NCBI GenBank assembly: GCA_038230275.1
Contig: JBBRNO010000139.1
Span: 1 to 17,461, forward strand
DNA from: JANXXV01 sp038230275
GTDB lineage: Bacteria > Acidobacteriota > Terriglobia > Bryobacterales > Bryobacteraceae
DNA length: 17,461 bases
Reading direction: 5' to 3'
The notes beneath the pieces were generated by a model. That model did not search any database and was not told where the DNA came from. It saw nothing but the letters and a program-made list of their open reading frames with translations. This document shows, piece after piece, positions 1-6,943 of the stretch. The position numbers and the translations under genes are program-made. Each line of letters starts with the position of its first letter. Position 1 is the first letter of the stretch.

Positions 1-177
1 CGAGGCGTCGACAGTCTTAGTCGGTGCGTCGAGTTCCTTACCGAGCTCCTCCAATTTATCCGCCGTGCGGCCCATTAAGATAGGTTCTGCACCGAGCCGC
101 TTTAGCCTCCGTGATAGGGCCGAGCCGATACCGCCAGCCGCGCCGACAATAATGAAACGCGTGTTCTCAAAACTCAT
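1..177 (-). CDS. Short-chain dehydrogenase/reductase, N-terminal part (cut by window edge)
   Basis: Seen: an ATG at 177 opens a frame of 59 codons that runs off the left edge. It begins MSFENTRFIIVGAAGGIG, a Rossmann beta-strand followed by the glycine-rich NAD(P)-binding motif of SDR enzymes (GAAGGIG, about residues 12-18). An Arg follows strand 2 (MGRT), which hints at NADP preference. The start lies 1 nt after the TGA stop of the upstream minus-strand gene (TGATATG), so the two are almost certainly co-transcribed and probably translationally coupled. The substrate cannot be judged because the catalytic Tyr-x-x-x-Lys lies outside the window. By position it belongs to the photolyase-associated redox cluster. 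Family call is confident; exact function unknown. Confidence 0.8.
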   Translation of the reverse strand, partial: MSFENTRFIIVGAAGGIGSALSRRLKRLGAEPILMGRTADKLEELGKELDAPTKTVDAS

Positions 178-178
178 A

Positions 179-1663
179 TCATTTGCCCACGTGTGTTTTG
201 ATCTCAGCTTCGCTCGCAGCGATCTGCAACGCTTCACGTTGGATTCCCAGAATCATGCCGCTAAACACAATATGATGCAGCGGGACGACTGCGTACCAGT
301 AAAGCAATCCGAACAACCCAAGCGGCTTGAAAAGCGCAGTTTGGCGCAATACGCACTTACCCTCACTACTCGGTTCGACTCGAAATTCAAGCAGTGCCTC
401 GCCGGGTAATCGCATTTCGGCACGCAAAGCCAACCGGAGGTCTTGTTCGAGTCCGGCAACTCTCCAGAAGTCGAGTGCCTCTCCATACCCCACTGCTTCG
501 GGATCGCGGCGTCCCCGGCGCAGCCCTGGCCCGCCAGCTAACACATCCATCCATCCGCGAATTCTCCATAGCCAGTCGGCAACGTACCAACCGTGGCCGC
601 CTCCGACGCGACATACCGCACGAAAAACTGCCCGCGCAGGAGCACCAATGGTTATGCTGCGCTCAGCCCGAAAAACCTTCCCGCCCGCCCAATCCGGATC
701 ACCGGGAATACGGCCCGCCATCGACCAGTTCGTCTCAACGTGATGTTCAGCAATCTTGCACAGCGCGGCCTGGATCGCTTCACGGACGCTCAGCAGATGT
801 TGAGGCACTAGTTTCGTAATGCGGTCTTCCCGGCAAACAACCGGATTCTTCAGCCCCTCTGCCAAAGGTTTGGCGATGTAGTGGCTCAGAGGCGTTATTA
901 GATGAATCCAATAAGAACTGAGCCGCGGAGTCAGGATCGGAATCACCAAGCGCCGTTTTAGTTTCAACTCCTCTTGCATGATCCGCATGATGTCGAGGTA
1001 ACACAGGATTTCCGGCCCGCCAATGTCGAACACTCCCCCGGTTGTCTCCGGTTTGGCCAAAACGCCAACCAGATATCCGATGACGTTTCGTACCGCTATC
1101 GGCTGACAAGGCGTGCTCACCCACTTCGGAGTGATCATCATGGGTAGACGCTCCACCAGATAGCGCAAAATCTCGAACGAGGCCGAGCCCGATCCGATGA
1201 TCATCGCTGCGCGCAGAACCGTGACCGGCACACCAGTTGACGCCAGCGCTTGTTCGACTTCGCGCCGCGAGGAAAGGTGCTCGCTGAGGTCAGCACCAGT
1301 TTCGCCTAGACCACCCAGATAGATGATTCTTCGCACACCCGCTCTTCGTGCCCCCTCAGCAAAGTACAAGGCCAGCTTCCGGTCTTGATTCGCATACTGT
1401 GGACCCGCCGAGGTCATCGAGTGCACCAAGTAGAATGCCGCATCGCAGTGTTCCAGGTTGCGCGCCAATTCGCCGGCGCTCTCAAGGTCCGTTTGCATTA
1501 CTTCAACGCCGGGTTGGCCGGCCCAGTCGCGGCCCGCAATTTTTCGTGGGTTTCGGACAAGGCATCGAACTTGATAGCCCTCTTCAATGAGGCGCGGAGC
1601 CAAACGGCCACCGATGTAACCGCTCGCCCCGGCAATGGCTACACGCTGAATTGGGTCATTCAT
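179..1663 (-). CDS. NAD(P)-binding SDR-like protein with C-terminal DUF2867 domain
   Basis: A 494-residue fusion-type protein. Residues 1-290 form an atypical SDR/NmrA-like Rossmann domain: GASGYIG at about 12-18, RCLVRNPRK after strand 2, and the YLVHSM strand typical of the YbjT-like group. From about residue 335 to the end is a DUF2867 region (ERSITIGAPARAVFRAV at its start), related to the SRPBCC/START fold. The frame is open up to 1756, but the ATG at 1663 is preferred: the fold begins a few residues later and an AAGG element lies about 10 nt upstream. It is first in a minus-strand pair with the SDR at 1-177 and divergent from the SRPBCC/renalase-like pair. Family knowledge: such proteins often sit near photolyase and SRPBCC genes; no reaction is established. 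The function here (redox or lipid/quinone modification) is not known. Confidence 0.85.
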   Translation of the reverse strand: MNDPIQRVAIAGASGYIGGRLAPRLIEEGYQVRCLVRNPRKIAGRDWAGQPGVEVMQTDLESAGELARNLEHCDAAFYLVHSMTSAGPQYANQDRKLALYFAEGARRAGVRRIIYLGGLGETGADLSEHLSSRREVEQALASTGVPVTVLRAAMIIGSGSASFEILRYLVERLPMMITPKWVSTPCQPIAVRNVIGYLVGVLAKPETTGGVFDIGGPEILCYLDIMRIMQEELKLKRRLVIPILTPRLSSYWIHLITPLSHYIAKPLAEGLKNPVVCREDRITKLVPQHLLSVREAIQAALCKIAEHHVETNWSMAGRIPGDPDWAGGKVFRAERSITIGAPARAVFRAVCRVGGGHGWYVADWLWRIRGWMDVLAGGPGLRRGRRDPEAVGYGEALDFWRVAGLEQDLRLALRAEMRLPGEALLEFRVEPSSEGKCVLRQTALFKPLGLFGLLYWYAVVPLHHIVFSGMILGIQREALQIAASEAEIKTHVGK

Positions 1664-1913
1664 GTGCTGGCCTTGACAGGGGAAAAAGCACCGCCGGTCT
1701 ATTCGAAGGTGAAGCCCCCTTGGAGGCTCGAACAACTTCCCGCATTCCCGAACCAAACGGTTTCAGTTGATGTCGAATGTTTTCGATGAGCAGGGCGAGA
1801 TCAGAGCCCGGTGGCGGTGCTTTCGTCGTTGGCATGCATTTTCACTGTACCGTTCAATCTCGGTTTGGCAGGCTATTAACAATCCCATCCGGCGTAGCCG
1901 ATAAACTGAAAGT
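1664..1913. promoter_or_regulatory. Divergent intergenic spacer (DUF2867 gene / SRPBCC gene)
   Basis: This 250-bp gap separates two divergent transcription units, so it must hold both promoters. No gene of its own is visible. Toward the plus strand TTAACA (1876-1881) and GATAAA (1900-1905) are separated by 18 bp and resemble -35/-10 hexamers (5/6 and 4/6 matches to the sigma-70 consensus). Their predicted start would fall about 2 nt before the GTG at 1914. No convincing box toward the minus strand was picked out. Confidence 0.35.
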
Positions 1914-2351
1914 GTGCCCGTTTTCGTAAAAAGTGTTCTCATCCACGCTCCCGTCGTCGACGTGTTTCTGTTCCATGAGCGGTCGGAGACCCTTGCTCTA
2001 TTGTCGCCACCTTTTCCACCGGTTCGCATGATCGCCCGCACCGGCGAAGGGATCGAGGCTGGTTCCCGGGTGGAGCTTCGCGTCGGCTTGTTCCGGTGGA
2101 TTGCCCAGCATATGAAATACCAGAAAAACCGCCTCTTCGTAGACGAACAAATCCAGGGACCCTTCGCGAAGCGGATTCACCGTCATGAGTTTGAAGCGGC
2201 GGGAAGCAAGACGCCTCTGACGGACCGCATCGATTATGAGCTTCCTGGTGGCTCGCTGGTGAACCTGCTGTTCGGCTGGACGGTGAATTTGGAGCTGCGT
2301 AACATGTTTGCCCATCGCCATCGCGTCACACGGGAGCTTGCGCACGAATGA
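1914..2351 (+). CDS. SRPBCC (START/cyclase-dehydrase-like) protein
   Basis: A 145-residue protein with the helix-grip pattern of the SRPBCC superfamily: an opening strand that reads as 'V-x-I-x-A-P-V-x-x-V-F' (residues 5-18), a central strand of basic/aromatic residues, and a C-terminal region with NLLFGWTVNLELRNMFAHRH that fits the long final helix. Members bind hydrophobic ligands; the ligand here is unknown. The start is a GTG at 1914. No Shine-Dalgarno is seen, and a -10-like box ends 8 nt upstream, so the message may be leaderless. Its stop overlaps the ATG of the flavoprotein gene (ATGA), so the two form an operon. SRPBCC genes beside photolyases and FAD oxidoreductases are a recurrent bacterial arrangement. 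Confidence 0.75.
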   Translation: MPVFVKSVLIHAPVVDVFLFHERSETLALLSPPFPPVRMIARTGEGIEAGSRVELRVGLFRWIAQHMKYQKNRLFVDEQIQGPFAKRIHRHEFEAAGSKTPLTDRIDYELPGGSLVNLLFGWTVNLELRNMFAHRHRVTRELAHE

Positions 2352-3301
2352 CCCCGTCCTGTCTGATCGTTGGCGCGGGCATGGCCGGTCTGACGGCAGC
2401 CGCCGCACTGCAAGAAAGGGGGTGGGACGTTGTGTTGCTCGACAAGGGCCGTGGAGTGGGCGGGCGGATGGCAACGCGAAGAATTGGCGGGAGCTATTTC
2501 GATCATGGAGCCCAGTTCTTTACCGTGCGTGACAGCCGCTTTCGTGAAGCGGTCGCACGATGGGAGTCTGATCACGTCGTGCTGCCTTGGTTCAGCGAAG
2601 GCGGGCACGTGCGCTACCGCGCCATCACTGGTATGGCCAGCCTCACCAAACACCTGGCGAAATCACTTGACGTGCGATGTGAGACTAAAGTCCAGCGTGT
2701 GGAACCGGGACGTGAGGGCTGGTGTGTATTCACAGAGGCCGGCGAACGGTTCTCTGCAAGCGCACTTTTGCTGACGGCGCCAGCACCGCAATCGGCCGCC
2801 CTCCTCGCGGCGTGTGCCGAACAGTTGCCACCCGAAATACTCCCAACACTACTGAGTATTGATTTCGATCCCTGTTTTGCTCTGCTTGTCACCCTGCAAG
2901 GTGCGAGTTGTATCCCTGCGCCTGGCTATTTGCGAATCGATAAGGGATCCATCGAATGGATAGCGGACAACACCCGGAAGGGGATCTCAACGGGAACGGC
3001 AGCCCTAACAATCCATGCAAGTGCGGACTTCTCACGCCGGTACCTGGAATCGCCGCATGACGAGGTGGCAACGCTTATGCTGGAGGCAGCCCGAATATGG
3101 CTGGGCGTTAATGTAGCTGGCTGGCAGTTACACCTTTGGCGTTATAGCAAACCGCTATCCGAACCGCGGCCGCCGTTTTTGTTCACGAGCAAACCCGCAC
3201 CTCTTGCGATTGCCGGCGACGCATTCGCTGGATCGCGTATCGAAAGCGCATTCTTGTCTGGCTTGTCCGCGGCGGAGGAGATCTCAGGCCGTGCCCTCTA
3301 A
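2348..3301 (+). CDS. Renalase-like FAD-dependent oxidoreductase
   Basis: A 317-residue flavoprotein of the amine-oxidase/renalase type. An FAD dinucleotide-binding motif GAGMAG lies at residues 9-14 and ends strand 2 with LLDKGRGVGGRMATRR, the characteristic basic patch of this group, followed by FDHGAQFFTVRD. The C-terminal FAD-binding stretch is LAIAGDAFAGSRIESAFLSG near residue 285. Length matches bacterial renalase-like proteins (about 310-340). Family knowledge: Pseudomonas renalase oxidises isomeric dihydro-NAD(P); that activity is only a possibility here. The ATG overlaps the upstream SRPBCC stop. The 3' end overlaps the photolyase gene on the other strand by 18 bp. The pairing with photolyase suggests a role in redox or light-stress physiology. 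Confidence 0.85.
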   Translation: MTPSCLIVGAGMAGLTAAAALQERGWDVVLLDKGRGVGGRMATRRIGGSYFDHGAQFFTVRDSRFREAVARWESDHVVLPWFSEGGHVRYRAITGMASLTKHLAKSLDVRCETKVQRVEPGREGWCVFTEAGERFSASALLLTAPAPQSAALLAACAEQLPPEILPTLLSIDFDPCFALLVTLQGASCIPAPGYLRIDKGSIEWIADNTRKGISTGTAALTIHASADFSRRYLESPHDEVATLMLEAARIWLGVNVAGWQLHLWRYSKPLSEPRPPFLFTSKPAPLAIAGDAFAGSRIESAFLSGLSAAEEISGRAL

Positions 3302-4810
3302 GCTCTTTCGGAATTCATCCGCCTGGATCTGAATCGCAGTTCTCTTTTGAGAACTGAGCCGATCCACGTTGCGCATTTGCATTGTCATGCGCTGATTTGC
3401 CCGCAGGCGCTCGTCGTGCCGAAGAAGGAAGTCCCAATAGAGCGTCGTGAAAGGGCAGGCGTTTTCACCCGTGGATTCGGCTGGATCGTACCGGCACCCA
3501 GCACAATAGTTGCTCATTCGCTGAATATACTTGCCGGTTGCCACATAGGGTTTCGATGCCATGATGCCGCCATCCGCAAATTGCGACATGCCGAGAGTGT
3601 TCGGCAACTCCACCCATTCCACCGCATCGACGTACACCGCCAGGTACCACTCGTGAATCTGTCGGGGCTCGACACCCAACATCAACGCAAACAGACCAGT
3701 CACCATCAGCCTTTGGATGTGGTGCGCGTAGCCGTAATCGAGGGTCTGTTCGATGGCGGATCGGAGGCACTGCATGTCTGTCTGCCCCGTCCAGTAGAAT
3801 CGCGGTAACGGATGATGCGCATTGAGCTCATTCTTCTCCGCATAACCTGGCATGTAGAGCCAATAGATCCCACGTACGTATTCCCGCCAGCCGAGAATCT
3901 GACGGATGAATCCCTCGGTTGACGCAAGCGGTGCCTTGCCGCTACGATAACGCTCCTCGGCCGCCGCGATGACGCGCCGCGGATTGATCAACTTCAGATT
4001 CAAGGCAACCGACAGACGCGAATGATAAAGGAACGGCTGTCCGGTCCACATAGCATCCTGATACTCCCCAAAACCCGGTAGCCGATTGTCGAGGAAATCT
4101 TGCAATGCCTCTTCGGCCTGGACCGGCGTGAGCGGCCAATCGAAATGGTTCAGCTTTCCCGGATGCGAGGCGAACAGCTCCTTCACCTGTGTCAGGACCT
4201 GGCGGGTCAACCTGTCCGGCGCGAAGGACGCTGGTGTAGGAACCAGACCTGGTCCCCGCTTGCCAAAGGCTCCCCGATTCTCTGAATCGTAGTTCCACTC
4301 GCCTCCCACGGGTGTGTCATCATCCATCAAAACTCGATAGCGGCGCCGCATTTCCCGATAGAAGAACTCCATACGGAGTTGCTTCCGGCCTTTGGCATGA
4401 TGCCGAAAACCCTCAATCGTGCAGAGAAAGTGGGTATCTGTAACAACGTCGATGTCTGGACACACCTCGCGTAACGCCTGTGCCACTCGATAATCACCCG
4501 GCTCGACAATTCGCACTCGTTGGGGCCGCAATTGGTTCATTATCCGATTTAGTTCCCTGGCAAGCGTCGTGAGCTGAGAATCGATCTCGCGATACTCCAC
4601 GGTCCAGCCTCGTGAGCGAAGTTCGTCGCGAAAATGACGCATGGCGCCTAAAAAGACGGCGATGCGCGCCTTGTGGCTCCAGACATGCTTTGACTCTTCA
4701 AGCACTTCTGCCATCCAGACACGGTCGAGCCGGGCGTCAAAGCTCTCGAATAGCGGGGACTCGCGGTCGAGTTGGTCGCCGAGAATAACGATAAGGTCGC
4801 GAACAGGCAT
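3284..4810 (-). CDS. phrB: FeS-type cryptochrome/(6-4) photolyase (deoxyribodipyrimidine photolyase-related protein)
   Basis: A 508-residue protein of the DPRP / FeS-BCP family. It opens with MPVRDLIVILGDQLD, the antenna-domain strand of this family; residues from about 260 form the FAD-binding helical domain. Four cysteines occur at 348, 436, 439 and 452. The spacing of 88, 3 and 13 residues equals that of the [4Fe-4S] ligands known from Agrobacterium PhrB (350, 438, 441, 454). Members repair (6-4) photoproducts using FAD, a lumazine antenna and blue light. The frame is open to 4882 but the ATG at 4810 matches the usual N-terminus. It is convergent with the renalase-like gene (18-bp overlap) and divergent from the DoxX gene. 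Function as a photolyase is well supported; a photoreceptor role cannot be excluded. Confidence 0.92.
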   Translation of the reverse strand: MPVRDLIVILGDQLDRESPLFESFDARLDRVWMAEVLEESKHVWSHKARIAVFLGAMRHFRDELRSRGWTVEYREIDSQLTTLARELNRIMNQLRPQRVRIVEPGDYRVAQALREVCPDIDVVTDTHFLCTIEGFRHHAKGRKQLRMEFFYREMRRRYRVLMDDDTPVGGEWNYDSENRGAFGKRGPGLVPTPASFAPDRLTRQVLTQVKELFASHPGKLNHFDWPLTPVQAEEALQDFLDNRLPGFGEYQDAMWTGQPFLYHSRLSVALNLKLINPRRVIAAAEERYRSGKAPLASTEGFIRQILGWREYVRGIYWLYMPGYAEKNELNAHHPLPRFYWTGQTDMQCLRSAIEQTLDYGYAHHIQRLMVTGLFALMLGVEPRQIHEWYLAVYVDAVEWVELPNTLGMSQFADGGIMASKPYVATGKYIQRMSNYCAGCRYDPAESTGENACPFTTLYWDFLLRHDERLRANQRMTMQMRNVDRLSSQKRTAIQIQADEFRKSLEGTA

Positions 4811-4897
4811 AGACGTTAGGAAAAGCGCTGCTAGCCGCAGAGGCGCATCAACAGCGGAAACGGATTGCCAATCGATCCGCAACTACTGCCGATCCTC

Positions 4898-4909
4898 TGA
4901 AGATCTTCA
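4898..4909. repeat. Perfect 12-bp palindrome TGAAGATCTTCA
   Basis: The sequence is self-complementary over all 12 bases. It lies 88 bp upstream of the photolyase start, immediately downstream of a minus-strand GATAAT (-10-like) box, so it would overlap the predicted transcription start. This is a possible operator for a dimeric repressor; there is no direct evidence of binding. Confidence 0.4.
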
Positions 4910-4967
4910 ATCCCTCATTATCAGGCATCGCAGGCTCAGGGAACTGCGGATTGTAGCGCAGTCGCTG

Positions 4968-4994
4968 GGAACTGAATCGCTCTGAACGGTCTGC
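4968..4994 (+). promoter_or_regulatory. ECF-sigma-like promoter motif (weak)
   Basis: GGAACT (4968-4973), 16 bp, then TCTGC (4990-4994). The arrangement resembles the sigma-E/ECF pattern GGAACT-N16-TCTGA. A second GGGAACT element sits 28 bp further upstream. It would read toward the DoxX gene, leaving a leader of about 150 nt. Short motif matches like this arise by chance often. Confidence 0.2.
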
Positions 4995-5030
4995 AAGGGC
5001 ACACGGCTTGGCCTAAGAAGGGTTGTCGAC

Positions 5031-5059
5031 TGGAGAGTAGCGTCCATGTGGCGTATGAT
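5031..5059 (+). promoter_or_regulatory. Sigma-70-like promoter of the DoxX gene
   Basis: TGGAGA (5031-5036, 4/6 to TTGACA), a 17-bp spacer and TATGAT (5054-5059, 5/6 to TATAAT). The predicted start near 5066 lies just before an inverted repeat, giving a leader of about 80 nt to the ATG at 5145. Confidence 0.35.
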
Positions 5060-5068
5060 TATCAATGT

Positions 5069-5090
5069 TGCTAGACGATAGGTTCTAGCA
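5069..5090. repeat. Inverted repeat TGCTAGA-N8-TCTAGCA (operator candidate)
   Basis: Two perfect 7-bp arms separated by 8 bp; arm centres are about 15 bp apart, near one and a half helical turns. It begins a few bases after the predicted start of the DoxX promoter, where a bound repressor would block transcription. It could also form a short leader hairpin. It is unrelated in sequence to the 4898-4909 palindrome. Confidence 0.4.
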
Positions 5091-5144
5091 CCGAAACGTA
5101 AACGCGCAAAAATCTCGGCTGAGGAACCAATTAGGAGTGTCTAG

Positions 5145-5507
5145 ATGGAATGGCTAGTAATCGCATTTCAGCTTGTGATCGCGCTCGGCTTGTTGAACGT
5201 GTGGTTGCTTCGGACGGGAAAGCAGACACCGTGGCGCGGTGGTGATGCGAAGAACATGAGCGAGGAGTTTGCGGTCTATGGTCTCTCCCCTGGCTTCATG
5301 AAAGTGATCGGATTTCTCAAGGTCGCGCTGGCACTCTGCTTGATCATTGGGCTCTGGGTGCACGTCGTCACACGACCGGCCGCCATCGGAGTTGCCGCTT
5401 TAATGTTGGGCGCCGTGGCGATGCATGTGAAAGTGAAAGACCCCTTGCAAAGGTCTTTGCCCGCGTTCACCCTCCTCGTTCTGTCGATACTAGTCGCGAT
5501 TCGATAA
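5145..5507 (+). CDS. DoxX-like four-helix membrane protein
   Basis: A 120-residue integral membrane protein with four hydrophobic segments (about residues 2-23, 51-70, 74-93 and 103-119). It fits the DoxX/DoxX-like family in size and topology. An AGGAG Shine-Dalgarno at 5133-5137, 7 nt before the ATG, fixes the start. Family roles are poorly defined; some members (DoxX/DoxD, MRC complex in mycobacteria) link to quinone or thiol/superoxide redox systems. It stands alone on the plus strand, divergent from the photolyase gene. Its 3' end overlaps the FAD oxidoreductase gene by 18 bp. The context suggests a membrane redox or oxidative-stress role, which is inference. Confidence 0.75.
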   Translation: MEWLVIAFQLVIALGLLNVWLLRTGKQTPWRGGDAKNMSEEFAVYGLSPGFMKVIGFLKVALALCLIIGLWVHVVTRPAAIGVAALMLGAVAMHVKVKDPLQRSLPAFTLLVLSILVAIR

Positions 5508-6755
5508 GCGATCGCTGCTAAGCGTCTTCACGATCGCTTCCGCAACACGCCGGCCGGAGGATAGTGCGCCATTGATCGACGCAGTATCGCGATGATCTCC
5601 ACACACATAGAGTCCTGGTTGTACCAGAGTTTCTTTGGCGCCGGCACCTCCGGAAGAGGGAGTTTGCTCTGGAAGAGCGTTGGGAATCCAATCGGTCCGC
5701 AGGTGCCGCCAACCCAGGACGTCGCGGCCAAACCATTCGCCAAGCTGTTTCCGGACTGCGGCCAGCAAGTCGTCTGCGGCAAGCAGTGAGTTGCCTACAA
5801 CTGTTGCCGATACCAGATGCGAACCGCTTGGAGCATACGATGGAGCCACAACGCTTGGCACGCAAAGGTTATTGACTGGTCCCTGGCCCTCCCCGTTCAG
5901 AACTAACATCGGTTCTGAAATGGGAGGTTTTTCCGCCGCGAAGTAAAAGCAGGTCGTGCCGCGGAATCCTAAACGCGGCATCTCCGGCAGCAGTTGTTTC
6001 GCAGCCGCTGGATCCGTGGCCACCACAACAATTCGCGCCTTAAGCTCTTCTCCGGAGGCGAGCGTCACCGCGTCCGGCCGAACGTTTATGACTTTCTGCC
6101 GGAAGCGAACACAATCAGCGGGCAAATGCCTCAAAAGCTGCTCAGCCATAGCACCCATTCCGGTGGCGGGAAGCGCCGCATCCCCTAAAGAGAACATGCG
6201 GAAGACAAACTCGAACATGTGGCTGGACGTATGCAGCTCCCGTTCGAGGAAGATGCCACCTAAAAACGGGCGGAAGAAGCGCTCCACCATCTTCGCTGAG
6301 AACCCGTAGTCCCGCAGGAAATCAATGGTTGAGGTCTCCGGCGAGTGGAACAGTTTTTCGAGCGGCCGCCGAGTCAATTGTAGGCGTAGGCGCGCGATCC
6401 TCATTTTGTCGCTTAAGCTTCCAACCGGAGACACAAGGGAACTTAGAGTTGTAGACGGACGCCGCCAGGGGTCCACCACGCGATGGAAACGACCCTCGAA
6501 TCGAACCAAAGCTCCGGGTGCAAAGGAGCGCAACTGTAAAGCAGGATAGTTCAACAGCCGCTGGGCCTCGGGATATGCCGTCAGCAGAACCTGAAAACCA
6601 CGATCCAGCAAAAAACCCTCGACCACGTCGGTGCGAGCCCGGCCCCCGACGGAATCGGATGCCTCAAGCACTCGACAAGAGACACCCAGCCTGGTCGCTT
6701 CGCGGGCGCAAGCAAGGCCCGCTAGGCCTGCTCCTATGATTAAGACTTCAGACAT
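5490..6755 (-). CDS. FAD-dependent amine-oxidase/desaturase-like oxidoreductase
   Basis: A 421-residue flavoprotein with GAGLAG at 8-13, then VLEASDSVGGRART (strand 2 acid and GGR motif) and LLDRGFQVLLTAYPEAQRLL, typical of phytoene-desaturase/protoporphyrinogen-oxidase-like FAD proteins. The C-terminal FAD motif is GLYVCGDHRDTASINGALSS. The frame is open to 6800, but the ATG at 6755 directly precedes the nucleotide-binding strand and is preferred. A good promoter lies at 6783-6811. The stop overlaps the DoxX gene by 18 bp. The substrate is unknown: a carotenoid, polyamine or other alkene/amine are all possible, and no crtB or other carotenoid gene is in the window. This is the second FAD oxidoreductase in the cluster; its motifs resemble the renalase-like one only generally. 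Confidence 0.82.
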   Translation of the reverse strand: MSEVLIIGAGLAGLACAREATRLGVSCRVLEASDSVGGRARTDVVEGFLLDRGFQVLLTAYPEAQRLLNYPALQLRSFAPGALVRFEGRFHRVVDPWRRPSTTLSSLVSPVGSLSDKMRIARLRLQLTRRPLEKLFHSPETSTIDFLRDYGFSAKMVERFFRPFLGGIFLERELHTSSHMFEFVFRMFSLGDAALPATGMGAMAEQLLRHLPADCVRFRQKVINVRPDAVTLASGEELKARIVVVATDPAAAKQLLPEMPRLGFRGTTCFYFAAEKPPISEPMLVLNGEGQGPVNNLCVPSVVAPSYAPSGSHLVSATVVGNSLLAADDLLAAVRKQLGEWFGRDVLGWRHLRTDWIPNALPEQTPSSGGAGAKETLVQPGLYVCGDHRDTASINGALSSGRRVAEAIVKTLSSDRLSNRD

Positions 6756-6782
6756 GTGGGACGAATACCCGCAAAAACACCA

Positions 6783-6811
6783 ATTGCAGCTATGACTCAA
6801 CTATAGGTCAA
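6783..6811 (-). promoter_or_regulatory. Sigma-70-like promoter of the FAD oxidoreductase gene
   Basis: On the minus strand TTGACC (6806-6811, 5/6) and TGCAAT (6783-6788, 4/6) are separated by exactly 17 bp. The predicted start near 6776 gives a leader of about 20 nt to the ATG at 6755. Immediately upstream lie two tandem CGTTGAG units and an inverted GTTGA/TCAAC (about 6817-6836), which could bind a regulator. Confidence 0.4.
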
Positions 6812-6879
6812 GGTCCGTTGAGCGTTGAGTTCAACCCATCGGCCCTCAGGCTATTGCAAAACGGCGATATCCGGAAAAA

Positions 6880-6926
6880 TGGAGCGGGAGACCGGGTTCG
6901 AACCGGCGACGTTCAGCTTGGAAAAG
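6880..6926 (-). tRNA. 3' half of tRNA-Gly(TCC), truncated in the anticodon loop (remnant)
   Basis: Read on the minus strand the segment gives the anticodon loop TTTCCAA with the 3' anticodon strand GCTGA, a variable loop, a perfect T-arm (GCCGG-TTCGAAC-CCGGT), a 3' acceptor strand CTCCCGC, discriminator T and an encoded CCA, followed by a T run. This is the 3' half of a glycine tRNA with anticodon TCC. Upstream of the anticodon loop the match ends abruptly: no TCAGC partner strand, no D-arm and no 5' acceptor GCGGGAG are present, so no functional tRNA can form. Half tRNAs cut at the anticodon loop are classic leftovers of integrase-mediated insertion into tRNA genes (an att site). No integrase is in the window. 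The identification is firm; the mechanism is inferred. Confidence 0.85.
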
Positions 6927-6943
6927 TACCCGTCGATTGTAAA

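Larger units (their letters stand above)
4811..5144. promoter_or_regulatory. Divergent photolyase/DoxX control region
   Basis: This 334-bp gap between divergent genes has no credible gene. It contains a perfect 12-bp palindrome (4898-4909), a GATAAT box on the minus strand (4917-4922) toward the photolyase gene, two copies of GGGAACTG (4939-4946 and 4967-4974, 28 bp apart), a sigma-70-like promoter toward DoxX (5031-5059) and a 7+7 inverted repeat just after it (5069-5090). The density of symmetric elements suggests a regulated bidirectional promoter; the regulator is not encoded in the window. Confidence 0.45.

Noticed and set aside
1664..1756. A longer start (1756) for the DUF2867 gene, adding 31 residues
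   Set aside because: The added residues (Cys/Arg-rich) have no fold signal, and the ATG at 1663 fits the Rossmann start and has an upstream AAGG.
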